A DNA stretch of 24,493 nt from an uncultured Acetatifactor sp. (GCA_910584435.1 CAJUAP010000005.1:69457-93949), one strand, 5' to 3'. Counted from the first letter of the stretch, positions 7,693 to 16,580 are shown. Translations and numbers: made by a program. Notes: generated from the letters alone by a model not told the origin.

Positions 7693-10600
7693 ATGATAAA
7701 TAGAAGTGTTTTAGCAGTTGTGCTAAGTATCGGCATGCTGATTTCTCCATTGCCCGATGGGGAAAATATTGGTATTGCGTCTGCAATCATTCCATCGTCT
7801 GCACAAAACCTTGTGCTTACGGCGGCGGAAGAGAAGGTGTATATCGATGAGAATTTTGATGCCTGTGAGAGCGGCGAGATCATAAGGTCTGCGGGAAAAC
7901 CTGCCGGAGCTGAGGCAGCCGATCCCATGCCGGATCCGGTAAGCATAGGTCAGTTGGTGCTGCGGGCAGGTCAGAGAGGAAACGGCCCTCTGAATTGCTT
8001 TGCAGGCATAGCGGAGGCAGACGGAGGTAAGTACCTGGATATCAATGAGGACGGATATGCCACGGCCGGCAGAGGTATTTCTTTTACCTTCAATTATGGG
8101 GAAGAGCAGCTCCCGTCCGTTTCGGAACTGCAGAGTGCAGGCGCCGTTTTGGAGCTTGGCATGGATGTATCTTCCACACAGGGCTTTACAATCAATGGAT
8201 TCGGAACCGTTCCTGCAGTTACCGGGGTACGGGTCCGGGCAGTCATTGATGCAGTGAGCAATATGCAGTATGTGATTATGACGGATGGGGAAGGGAATCT
8301 GGTATCTTCTTCCGTACAGCCTTTGACAGCCACAGGGTTTGTGGGAGCGGAATTTTATGAGGCGGATACCAAAGCACAGATTGACAACATCAGGGTTGTA
8401 TCCAAGGCTGCGGATCTGGGGCTGGTTACTGTCAGTGTAAAGGATGGAGAGAATGCGTTGGCAGATGCGGATGTTACTGTCGGGGCAGTAACGGTGAAAA
8501 CCAATGCCGCCGGAGAAGCAATGTTTGCGCTTCCTAACGGAACTTATTCTGTGAAGGCGTCTAAGACAGGGTATGAGCACACAGCAGGCATGGCGGATGA
8601 TGCAGTGGAAGAGATTACTGTGGAATCGGCAGCCAAAGCAGTTACCTTAACCTTGTCGGCACAGTCTTACGATAAGTATGTGGGAGAGGTGTCCGTAAAC
8701 GGCGGACAGAGCTTTCTTGCTGCACCTAAGGAAGCAGAACCTGCAAGGAGTGCAGCGTTTACTGTTTCCGTATTGGATCAGAACGGTATTCTCATGAATC
8801 CCGGTGAATACGGAGTCAATTGGAGTGTTTATCCGGCTGGCACTAAAGCGGCGGATCCAAATGTAACCATAGATGAAAATGGTGTGGTTTCCGTGGCACA
8901 GGCGTTTTATGCGGAGAACGGCGCTGCACTTTATGAGGTTTCCGCAGAGGCGTTCACAGAGGATAAGTATGAGCATGCGGAGAAAACGATTTATATCGGA
9001 AACTGCAATGTGATATATTATGATCCTGTCAACTGGGAGATAGCGGCAGGAACCAGGGCTGAGACGAAAATGCTGAATGAAGCGGCAGCGCTTCCTGAGA
9101 TAGCTGATGTGACATTGAACATTGAGTATAAATCGGCACCGGATAATCATTCTTCCATTGCGCTTCTGTCTAACGGCGGAAGGCTGACGGGAATTCAAAC
9201 GACAAATGATCTCACGATGACTGCATGGACCGGATGGAGTTCTTCTTCCATGAACCAGAGCGGCGACCTGGGTAAGTTTGGCAACAGCGGTGTCATTTCT
9301 ACCGGCAGCGCTTCGGCTAAGATAACTTATACCATTAATAGGAAGAACCAGACAATTACGGTTTCCTGTGGCACGGAGAAGGTAAGCTTACCTTTTGATG
9401 TCAGTGCGGATACGCTGACTGGTTTTGAATACGGCCTGTACAGAACCAGAAGTAATGTTGTTGTAAAAGACATATTAATTGAAGAGCCTGATACAGAGTA
9501 TCTTGCAATTAACGGTGATGCTGATTTCGCGAAGATTTCCGGCCGGACCGTGAGCAGAAGCTATGTCCTTGGGCAGACAACTGTTAATCCGGAAGAGACC
9601 TTCCGCTGGAATGTCACAGGTGATGATATTACGGGTATTTCCGTAGCGGACGGCGTACTTTCCGTTACAGACGGGGCAAAGGCAGGGGTGTACACACTTA
9701 CGGCAGCCAGTAATCTGAATCCTGCGAAAACTGCGGATTTGAGAGTGGAAATCGGCGATTTCCAGACAATTGATCCCGGCCAGGCGGTGATTTCGGGCGC
9801 CGGTGCCCTGACATTGGGCGGGGACGGTGATACATATTCCGTTGTCACAGCAATTGATTCCTATGGGGATGATGTGGCGGAGCTGCTGCCGGCGGCAAAA
9901 TGGACTTCCAGCAATGCTGGCGTAGTAAGCATTACGGAGGATGGCAGGGCGACTGCAGTGGGTTCAGGTACCGCAACCCTGACGGCAACCATTACCAATG
10001 GAAATGCGGTGTCTACATTTACCAAGCAGGTAACTGTGGCAGCATATTATATTGTTATGAATGCCACTGGCAACACGACATCAGTGGATACCTCAGCGCT
10101 GGTAAACAATGAGTTTGTTACCGGATATCAGGTGACCACTTCCAGGAACGGTGTGCTGGTGAGGCAGGCGGTGGAGCAGACCGCACCTGTCAGCGTGGAT
10201 ACCACCGGTGCGGATAAGCTTGAGATTGCGCCTGTATTCTTCTATGATATGGGAGTGGTGGGAGAGTATGGACAGACCGGAGCTGGATATGATATTGCAA
10301 TTCCGGCAGGAACATATAATTTTGTGGTGACCAACACCTCCGGCAACCGCTGTGATGTCTATATGAACGACCAGATGCTGGTAAACAATATTCTGCAGGA
10401 TGGTTCCGCAGTCAAGAGCCTTGAAGTGAAGGATATTGTTGTTGCAGGAGGTATTGCCAAGATTGCCACTACGGATTATTCCTCCGGCAAAAATGCCAAC
10501 AGTGTATATATTCAGGTGCAGGTTGTGAAGGCTCCTTCCATTGTGGACAGGGCGAAGAAGATATATGTGCTGGGTGATTCCCTGGTATGTATCTACTACA

Positions 10601-13600
10601 ATGGCGGAAATGCTTCAAATAATTATAAGACAGGATGGGGGCAGGTGCTTTCAGACTATCTTGTGGACAGTGTGGATGTGGTAAATCTGGCAAACAGCGG
10701 CGCCAGGGCGAAGACTTTGGCGGATACTGCATTTTCACAGATCCGCGGAAGCGCTCAGAGCGGGGATATCCTTCTGCTGGAGAGCGGATATAATGACAGA
10801 ACATATGACACCAAAGAAGTTATGATGGCTGCAGTGACCGAGATGGTAAATGCGGCAAAGGCAAAGGGAATGGACGTAATACTGGTATCGCCCAATGCCT
10901 CCAAGAAAACTTATAACGAATCCGTATCATGGACGGCAAATATGGCAGAAGCTGCAGTTTCCACAGGTTCAGTGTATGTCAATCTGTCCAAGATGAGCTA
11001 TGACTTCCTGGTGGCAAATTACGGAACAAACGGGGCGGATGTTCCTTCGGATTACACAGTGAGCGATAATCTGCATGCTACCTATAACGGCGCTAACAAG
11101 TGGGCGTCTCTGGTGGCAGGGTCTCTGTATGAGCAGGGGTATCAGGATATTGTCAATGAGGATCATGTGTATACTTTTACAGATGCCCTGGGGAATGTGA
11201 TTACCTGTTCCGCTACGGGAAAAACAGCAGATTCCGGTTCCGGAGAAGACCCTGCAGGAGGCATCTGGTATTCTCAGGATTTCAGCGCCGTTACGGATGC
11301 AAGTACGGTGGCAACCTCCACCAATGCGCAGCAGAATCTGGTGATTGCACAGGATGATGTCCATGGCAATTATCTGTCATTTGCGCCCAGTCTGCAGAAC
11401 AGCCGCGGTGCATACATGAATTTTGCCGGTGTGGATGTTACGGGTGAGAGCAGTTATATTGTGGAATTTGACGCTTGTATTACGCCTGGAAATAATCAGC
11501 AGACCTATCTGACCGTAAAGGGTACGGATTTCGCTGACAACGGCGGTATTAACAGCGGTACCAAAAGCGGATATCTGATGAACCTGGTGAATACGGCGGG
11601 GGGAAGTACGGAGTATATGTTAAACGGAACCACAAAGGTTACCATTCCTTCCGGTGAGTGGTGCCATTATAAGCTGTATGTGGATAAGAACCGGAAGCTG
11701 GTATCCACTTCCATTACCGGAACGAGTACCGGAAGCATTTTGGATAAAGAGGCTGCGGCATACAGCGGTGAGGGAAATGCTGCCGGTATGTATATGCTGG
11801 CAGGAAGATATTATGCAGTGCAGGGTCTTGACAATATTGTGGTCCGCAAGGCGGATGCAGATGATCAGTTTGGCGAGGCCGGCAATGAGACTCTGTCCGG
11901 TGCGGCGTTTAAAACGCAGCTGAATACTGTCATTGCAGCGCCCGGAGAAGGCCAGGCAGTACATATGCCCATTCAGATTACAACCGAGGGCAATCTGGGC
12001 GGCAGTCTGGACGATAAGGTGACGGTAGAATGGTCGGCGGCAGGACTGGACAATGAAGACGGCTATATCTCGCTTACCAGGGCAGAAGGGACAGGCTCCG
12101 GTACGGAAGGTGCGGCGCCGAACGGAACAACGGCTTACTTTAATGTGAGAAACGGCGTGTCAAGCTATTTTGGCTATGTGCAGGCGGTGGTATCTTATGG
12201 AGAGGACAGCTACACTCTGAAAACGCCGTTTGCAGTGATCAGTGCCAGTGCAAATGCAGACCGGCTGGCTCCTGCAGTGGGCTATCCGGCAGATATGAAT
12301 GATTATGTGGATTCGCTGGCAGGGTATCAGGGTACTGCATATGGAATCAAAGACAGAGATATTGTGCTCAATAACTGGTCCATCTATGGGTCTAACGGTG
12401 CCAGAACCATGAAGCTGGTGAAGGATGGAGACGGAACAAAGTCGCTGGAATTTGCTTCCAATGGCGGCAGCGGTTCCACAGTGGCAGTGTACCAGTGGGC
12501 GGATCAGGCAAACCAGTATGTCATAGATTTTACTGCCAGGTTTACATCATCCATGGCATTCGGCGTGTACTATAATACACCGAACAATTCTAACAACAGA
12601 CCGGAGTGGACGGCTTCTTATGCTTCCGGCGAGCTGACGCTTGGAACGGAACACATTACAGGTATCAATGCCAATGAATGGTACCGCTTTGTTGTGTCGG
12701 CGGACGCAAGCGTTCAGAAGGTATCTGTTACAGTGTACAACAGCGCAGATGTCAAGGTCGGCGAGATAAATGATATGGAGATGGCCAACGATGACGCTGT
12801 ACAGAAATATTTCTGCTTCCAGGGAACCTGGCCCATGTATTTGAGGAAATTTGAGGCATATAAGCCCGTATTGTCCGCTATGACCGTGGGTGCGGGAACG
12901 GATGTAGTCCGGGTTCCTGAGAACGGTGAAAATGCGGCAACGGTGGAGCTGTCCGCAAATCTTACCAGCGCCGAGGGTGTGAAGATGACCGGAGCGGTAA
13001 CATGGTCTCTGGCGGAGGATTATGCCAATGTAGAGATAGAGCCTACAGGGGCACAGACAGCATTATTAAAGGTTCAGGCAGGTGCATCCGGTGCAGTGAC
13101 CGTGGTTGCCACAAAGGACAGCACACAGGCCGAAAAGGTAATTCAATTGACTACGTCTTCCAATGTAGTGGCATTTACACAGTCCACAAGCTCCGTGACC
13201 ATTCCTTTTGCAGGTGAGGCGGCAGTGGTAAGCCGATTCAGGGCGGAGACGCGCAACGGTTCCGGAAATGTGATAGACGGCGGTGCGATTTCTTATGCGC
13301 TGCTTGCAAAGGACGGCGTAACGGAGACCACCGTGAAGGGTGTGACATTTGAAAACGGTGTGCTCACTGTGGCAGCGGGCGCTTCTCCGGCAGTGGTATA
13401 TGTAAAAGCGGTAAATGCAGAGGGACTGTCTGCAAAAGTAAAGGTTAATATTCACGGCTTGTCCTTTGCGTTCGGCTCTTCGGATGCAGCGGATGGATTT
13501 ACACAGGTGGCGGATACTCTGTATACCGAGAAACTTGGGTATGGCTTCTGGAAGACCGCAGGATTGACCGTAAATGGCGACAATGTAGCAGGAACAGAGG

Positions 13601-14517
13601 CATTCCGGTTCAAAGTGAATGTTCCTGACGGAAATTATGTTGTAAAGGTGGATACCACGGCAGCGTCCATGACCTCTGAGGTTGTGGAGTCCGTACCTGC
13701 GGCAACCGGCATCCAGAAGACAGGAAATACCTTCAATGTTGCCGTGTGTGACGGCGTTCTGGATGTGACTTTCCCGGCAGGCGCTTCGGTTAAGACCTTT
13801 GAGATTTCCCAGGCTCCTGTGAAGACCAGGCAGGCAAAGCCTTATGTGTATACAATCGGTGATTCCACCACCAGGAACAATGCCAATGGTGCATTGTCAT
13901 GGGGGAATTGCGTGGAAGGAGGTAAAGCAGCTGTGCCGGATGTCTTCGGAGGATTTGCAAACCATGGCATGGCGGGCCGTAATTCCGTAAGTTATTACAA
14001 TGAAGGAAGGGTGGAAGCCGTTCTGCTGGCCATCTGCCCGGGCGACTATGTGACTGTAAATATGGGAATCAATACCGGTGACAGTGAACCTGCTTCTTAT
14101 TATACGCTGCTGAGTTCCTATTATGTGGAGGGAATCCTGCAGAGAGGCGGCATTCCTGTGATTGTGACTGCAACACCGGACGGACCTGTGGGCAATAGAG
14201 TATCCATGAATTATGATGCGGCAACAGGTAAATTTACCAACAGCCGCGGAGATACTGTCAGAAATGACACTCTCAGACAGATTGCTGCGGAGAAAAATCT
14301 CCATCTCATTGAATTAGGGCAATGGGGTCAGGATTGGATGAATACGCTTACAATGGATGACGTAGCGGCATATAACGCGGCCAACAACACCGCATACACA
14401 TCGGTTCTTGAGATGGTTCAGAGCTGGTATGTAGACCATAATCACTATAAAGAATATCTTGGCATACAGATCGGCAATTATATTCTTGGAGAACTCGCGG
14501 ACATAGCGGTAGAGTAA
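7693..14517 (+). CDS. Secreted protein with two SGNH/CE12-like esterase domains (rhamnogalacturonan acetylesterase)
   Basis: The 2274-residue protein probably removes acetyl esters from rhamnogalacturonan outside the cell. After a signal peptide (1-30) come a beta-sandwich region, a carboxypeptidase-regulatory-like module near 245-310, and Big_2-like Ig domains to about 780. The first SGNH domain (about 950-1150) has YVLGDSLV with S963, NSGARAKT, SGYND with N1034, and DNLH with D1125 and H1128. LamG-like and Ig-like modules fill about 1190-1915. A beta-sandwich domain (about 1919-2040) of the type preceding CE12 enzymes then leads into the second SGNH domain (about 2050-2274): TIGDSTT with S2058, NHGMAGRNS, NMGINTGD with N2127, and DHNH with D2248 and H2251. 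The second is the clearer CE12 match. No cell-wall anchor is seen. Substrate is inferred from the family and the PL11 neighbour. Confidence 0.87.
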   Translation: MINRSVLAVVLSIGMLISPLPDGENIGIASAIIPSSAQNLVLTAAEEKVYIDENFDACESGEIIRSAGKPAGAEAADPMPDPVSIGQLVLRAGQRGNGPLNCFAGIAEADGGKYLDINEDGYATAGRGISFTFNYGEEQLPSVSELQSAGAVLELGMDVSSTQGFTINGFGTVPAVTGVRVRAVIDAVSNMQYVIMTDGEGNLVSSSVQPLTATGFVGAEFYEADTKAQIDNIRVVSKAADLGLVTVSVKDGENALADADVTVGAVTVKTNAAGEAMFALPNGTYSVKASKTGYEHTAGMADDAVEEITVESAAKAVTLTLSAQSYDKYVGEVSVNGGQSFLAAPKEAEPARSAAFTVSVLDQNGILMNPGEYGVNWSVYPAGTKAADPNVTIDENGVVSVAQAFYAENGAALYEVSAEAFTEDKYEHAEKTIYIGNCNVIYYDPVNWEIAAGTRAETKMLNEAAALPEIADVTLNIEYKSAPDNHSSIALLSNGGRLTGIQTTNDLTMTAWTGWSSSSMNQSGDLGKFGNSGVISTGSASAKITYTINRKNQTITVSCGTEKVSLPFDVSADTLTGFEYGLYRTRSNVVVKDILIEEPDTEYLAINGDADFAKISGRTVSRSYVLGQTTVNPEETFRWNVTGDDITGISVADGVLSVTDGAKAGVYTLTAASNLNPAKTADLRVEIGDFQTIDPGQAVISGAGALTLGGDGDTYSVVTAIDSYGDDVAELLPAAKWTSSNAGVVSITEDGRATAVGSGTATLTATITNGNAVSTFTKQVTVAAYYIVMNATGNTTSVDTSALVNNEFVTGYQVTTSRNGVLVRQAVEQTAPVSVDTTGADKLEIAPVFFYDMGVVGEYGQTGAGYDIAIPAGTYNFVVTNTSGNRCDVYMNDQMLVNNILQDGSAVKSLEVKDIVVAGGIAKIATTDYSSGKNANSVYIQVQVVKAPSIVDRAKKIYVLGDSLVCIYYNGGNASNNYKTGWGQVLSDYLVDSVDVVNLANSGARAKTLADTAFSQIRGSAQSGDILLLESGYNDRTYDTKEVMMAAVTEMVNAAKAKGMDVILVSPNASKKTYNESVSWTANMAEAAVSTGSVYVNLSKMSYDFLVANYGTNGADVPSDYTVSDNLHATYNGANKWASLVAGSLYEQGYQDIVNEDHVYTFTDALGNVITCSATGKTADSGSGEDPAGGIWYSQDFSAVTDASTVATSTNAQQNLVIAQDDVHGNYLSFAPSLQNSRGAYMNFAGVDVTGESSYIVEFDACITPGNNQQTYLTVKGTDFADNGGINSGTKSGYLMNLVNTAGGSTEYMLNGTTKVTIPSGEWCHYKLYVDKNRKLVSTSITGTSTGSILDKEAAAYSGEGNAAGMYMLAGRYYAVQGLDNIVVRKADADDQFGEAGNETLSGAAFKTQLNTVIAAPGEGQAVHMPIQITTEGNLGGSLDDKVTVEWSAAGLDNEDGYISLTRAEGTGSGTEGAAPNGTTAYFNVRNGVSSYFGYVQAVVSYGEDSYTLKTPFAVISASANADRLAPAVGYPADMNDYVDSLAGYQGTAYGIKDRDIVLNNWSIYGSNGARTMKLVKDGDGTKSLEFASNGGSGSTVAVYQWADQANQYVIDFTARFTSSMAFGVYYNTPNNSNNRPEWTASYASGELTLGTEHITGINANEWYRFVVSADASVQKVSVTVYNSADVKVGEINDMEMANDDAVQKYFCFQGTWPMYLRKFEAYKPVLSAMTVGAGTDVVRVPENGENAATVELSANLTSAEGVKMTGAVTWSLAEDYANVEIEPTGAQTALLKVQAGASGAVTVVATKDSTQAEKVIQLTTSSNVVAFTQSTSSVTIPFAGEAAVVSRFRAETRNGSGNVIDGGAISYALLAKDGVTETTVKGVTFENGVLTVAAGASPAVVYVKAVNAEGLSAKVKVNIHGLSFAFGSSDAADGFTQVADTLYTEKLGYGFWKTAGLTVNGDNVAGTEAFRFKVNVPDGNYVVKVDTTAASMTSEVVESVPAATGIQKTGNTFNVAVCDGVLDVTFPAGASVKTFEISQAPVKTRQAKPYVYTIGDSTTRNNANGALSWGNCVEGGKAAVPDVFGGFANHGMAGRNSVSYYNEGRVEAVLLAICPGDYVTVNMGINTGDSEPASYYTLLSSYYVEGILQRGGIPVIVTATPDGPVGNRVSMNYDAATGKFTNSRGDTVRNDTLRQIAAEKNLHLIELGQWGQDWMNTLTMDDVAAYNAANNTAYTSVLEMVQSWYVDHNHYKEYLGIQIGNYILGELADIAVE

Positions 14518-14530
14518 ATGCAGTTCTCAC

Positions 14531-14585
14531 AGTAAACCCCCATGCACCGGGCTGCATCACCTCGCATGAAAGCCCAGGGTTTACT
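14531..14585. repeat. Long inverted repeat after the esterase gene
   Basis: AGTAAACCC (14531-14539) and GGGTTTACT (14577-14585) match perfectly over 9 bp. Inside, either GGGCT (14549-14553) with AGCCC (14571-14575) or CATGC (14541-14545) with GCATG (14564-14568) can pair. No T run follows. It begins 13 bases after the stop codon, so a 3'-end-protecting structure or a protein site are both possible. Confidence 0.65.
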
Positions 14586-14640
14586 ATGCAGATGCACACA
14601 AATCGCGCCATTATTTTACTGGTGATGTCATAAGATGAGA

Positions 14641-14677
14641 AAGAGCCCTGCACCAGGTGGTGTGGGGCTTCTTGCTT
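14641..14677. terminator. Putative bidirectional terminator between convergent genes
   Basis: The arm 14641-14654 pairs with 14659-14673 around an AGGT loop, with one bulge and two G-U pairs. It is followed by CTTCTTGCTT on + and by a CTTTCTC-type tract on -. It lies between the ends of the + strand esterase gene and the - strand 94-residue gene, where a shared terminator is expected. Confidence 0.65.
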
Positions 14678-14714
14678 GAGGGAGTACCGTCCGGCTCCGG
14701 GCAGGTGAAGGATG

Positions 14715-14999
14715 TCAGCGGAACAGCAGCGGAGAGCCGCCGTCCGAGCCGTCATTGAGATCCTGCAGGCTTTCTTTCAGTTTTTCATTGGTGGCGCAGG
14801 AGGCTTCACTGGCAATGTCCATGTAGAGGATGAACATATCTTCCAGGCTCATGCCTTTTTCGGCGGCAATTTCTTCCATTACGGGCTTCAGTTTTTCTAA
14901 TTGTACGGAGACCTGTACTTTCTGTGGGTCAATTTCGCCCAATACATTTTCTGCATATTGATTGATGCGTTCCAATATTTTTCTGTGTTCTTCTGTCAT
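14715..14999 (-). CDS. Conserved-looking small hypothetical protein
   Basis: I do not recognise this 94-residue protein. It is acidic and should be mainly alpha-helical, with long amphipathic stretches (about 1-18, 28-47, 50-62 and 70-82) and two prolines. It has no signal peptide or membrane segment, so it is probably cytosolic. It has one cysteine (in ASCATNEKL) and a Ser/Gly/Asp-rich end. A good AGAGAGG ribosome binding site lies upstream (complement of 15008-15014). It is the only - strand gene in the window and is convergent with the esterase gene. The other strand also has an open frame here, but without a ribosome binding site. A small helical regulator or stress-related protein would fit; nothing in the sequence proves it. 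Confidence 0.7.
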   Translation of the reverse strand: MTEEHRKILERINQYAENVLGEIDPQKVQVSVQLEKLKPVMEEIAAEKGMSLEDMFILYMDIASEASCATNEKLKESLQDLNDGSDGGSPLLFR

Positions 15000-15075
15000 A
15001 ATGATTACCTCTCTTTAACATTTCCTTTTTGAATGAATCTGCTGTTTCCATGGTTCCTGTGCAGCAGTGGCAGCG

Positions 15076-15151
15076 GTTCAGACAGATCACTGAACTGTTA
15101 TCGCCAGTTACATTTTTCTGTTACCGTTCACTCCGTTCACAGTAATTTTTT
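15076..15151. repeat. Cluster of short dyads and direct repeats in a divergent intergenic region
   Basis: The region between the divergent 94-residue gene and the DUF1015 gene holds GTTCAG (15076-15081) facing CTGAAC (15090-15095), and AACTG (15093-15097) facing CAGTT (15105-15109). It also holds a direct repeat of GTTCAC (15126-15131 and 15135-15140), and TTAC (15121-15124) facing GTAA (15142-15145) followed by six T. These could be operators for one or both genes, or a weak terminator. No known regulator consensus was recognised. Confidence 0.45.
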
Positions 15152-15173
15152 CTTACAGTTTAGCACTATATGC

Positions 15174-15202
15174 TTGTTATGTATAGATATTTTTGTTAAA
15201 AT
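15174..15202 (+). promoter_or_regulatory. Likely promoter of the DUF1015 gene
   Basis: TTGTTA (15174-15179) and TAAAAT (15197-15202) are 17 bp apart in an AT-rich stretch. This would start transcription near 15209, about 58 bases before the ATG at 15267. It is a reasonable vegetative promoter, weaker than the one at 2741. Confidence 0.6.
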
Positions 15203-15266
15203 AGATGTATATTGTTATGGCTAGGTTGATTCAAACGAATAATGCATAAGAAACGGGGAGAAAACT

Positions 15267-16580
15267 ATGGCAGATATCAGACCTTTTGCGGCATACCGGC
15301 CGGCACCGGGGCTGGAAAGCAGAATTGCGGCATTGCCCTATGATGTATACAATAGAGAGGAGGCTGTGAAAATTGTGGCCGGGAATCCGGATTCTTTTCT
15401 GGCGGTTGATCGGGCAGAGACGGGGTTCGGGCCGGAAGTGGATACCTATGCGCCCCAGGTATACGAGCGGGCCGCAGGGCTGCTTCAAGAGTGGATTGCA
15501 CAGGGAAAATTCGTGAAAGAGGCCCGTTCCTGTTACTATCTATACGAATTGATTATGCAGGAAAATGTGCATGGAACCATGCAGGAGGGCGTGAATGGAT
15601 GGAGTCAGACAGGGATTGTGGCTTGTGCATCCATAGATGATTATTGCAGCCAGGTGATTAAGAAGCATGAAAATACCAGGGCAGATAAGGAGCAGGACCG
15701 AATCCGCCATGTGGATGTGTGCAATATGCAGACGGGGCCTATTTTCCTGGCTTATCGTGCAAATGCGGTGCTTGGCGCTGTCATTTCGGAAGTAAAGCAG
15801 CTTGTGCCGGTGTATGATTTTGTCTCTGAAGACGGCATTGGTCATAAGGTGTGGGTGGTTGATGACGAGAGCAGAATGAACCGTATACGGGAAGCATTTC
15901 AGGAGCTTGGCGCTGTCTATATTGCAGACGGACATCATCGCTGTGCTTCCGCGGTTAAAGTAGGGCAGATGCGCAGGGAAGCACATCCGGATTTCACCGG
16001 AGAGGAAGAATTTAACTATTTTCTGGCGGTTCTGTTCCCGGATGAAGAACTGCATATTATGGATTACAACCGCGTGGTAAATGATTTGAACGGACTGACG
16101 GTGGAAGAGTTTATGAGTAAGGTTTCAGAGAATTTCTCAGTGGAACATATGCAGGAGCAAAATCAGCAGCCTTATCATCCTGAGAAAAAAGGGACTTTTG
16201 GAATGTATCTGGAGGGAAAATGGTACAAGCTGACAGCGAAGGAACATATCAGAACGGAAGATGCAGTAGAAGGTCTGGATGTCTCTCTGCTGCAGAATTA
16301 TCTGTTAGGACCGATTCTTGGAATACAGGATCCCAAAACGGATAAGAGAATTGATTTTGTAGGCGGCATCAGGGGATTGGAAGAGTTAGAACGAAGAGTG
16401 CATACGGATATGAAGGCGGCATTTTCCATGTATCCTACTGCCATTGGAGAGCTTTTTGCGGTGGCGGATGCCGGCAGGCTGATGCCCCCGAAATCCACAT
16501 GGTTTGAACCAAAGCTCAGGAGCGGTTTATTCCTCCATGATCTGGGTGAAAGGGCAGACTGTGCTGCAGGGGATTCGTGA
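15267..16580 (+). CDS. DUF1015 family protein, serine-pathway associated
   Basis: The 437-residue protein belongs to DUF1015. It begins with the family's IRPFAAYRP-type opening (ADIRPFAAYRPAPG) and then ALPYDVYNREEA. The signature DGHHR is at 221-225, within YIADGHHRCASAV. It has no signal peptide or membrane segment, so it should be cytosolic. In Clostridia such genes commonly sit beside serC and serA, which here lie about 13 kb upstream, so a role linked to serine or phosphoserine is plausible. The DGHHR motif is reminiscent of phosphate-binding motifs in ParB/Srx-fold proteins, which include free-serine kinases; that link is my inference. Some databases give other names without evidence. 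GGGGAG at 15255-15260 supports the start. Confidence 0.88.
   Translation: MADIRPFAAYRPAPGLESRIAALPYDVYNREEAVKIVAGNPDSFLAVDRAETGFGPEVDTYAPQVYERAAGLLQEWIAQGKFVKEARSCYYLYELIMQENVHGTMQEGVNGWSQTGIVACASIDDYCSQVIKKHENTRADKEQDRIRHVDVCNMQTGPIFLAYRANAVLGAVISEVKQLVPVYDFVSEDGIGHKVWVVDDESRMNRIREAFQELGAVYIADGHHRCASAVKVGQMRREAHPDFTGEEEFNYFLAVLFPDEELHIMDYNRVVNDLNGLTVEEFMSKVSENFSVEHMQEQNQQPYHPEKKGTFGMYLEGKWYKLTAKEHIRTEDAVEGLDVSLLQNYLLGPILGIQDPKTDKRIDFVGGIRGLEELERRVHTDMKAAFSMYPTAIGELFAVADAGRLMPPKSTWFEPKLRSGLFLHDLGERADCAAGDS

Noticed and set aside
7723..8580. 285-codon open frame on the - strand
   Set aside because: It is antisense to the esterase N-terminal region. It arises from codon bias, with no recognisable domain.
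2832..14517. LPXTG sortase signal, SLH or dockerin anchor in the two secreted enzymes
   Set aside because: I looked at both C termini (ending NEAGRTEE and GELADIAVE). They hold only catalytic-domain sequence, so no anchor is supported.
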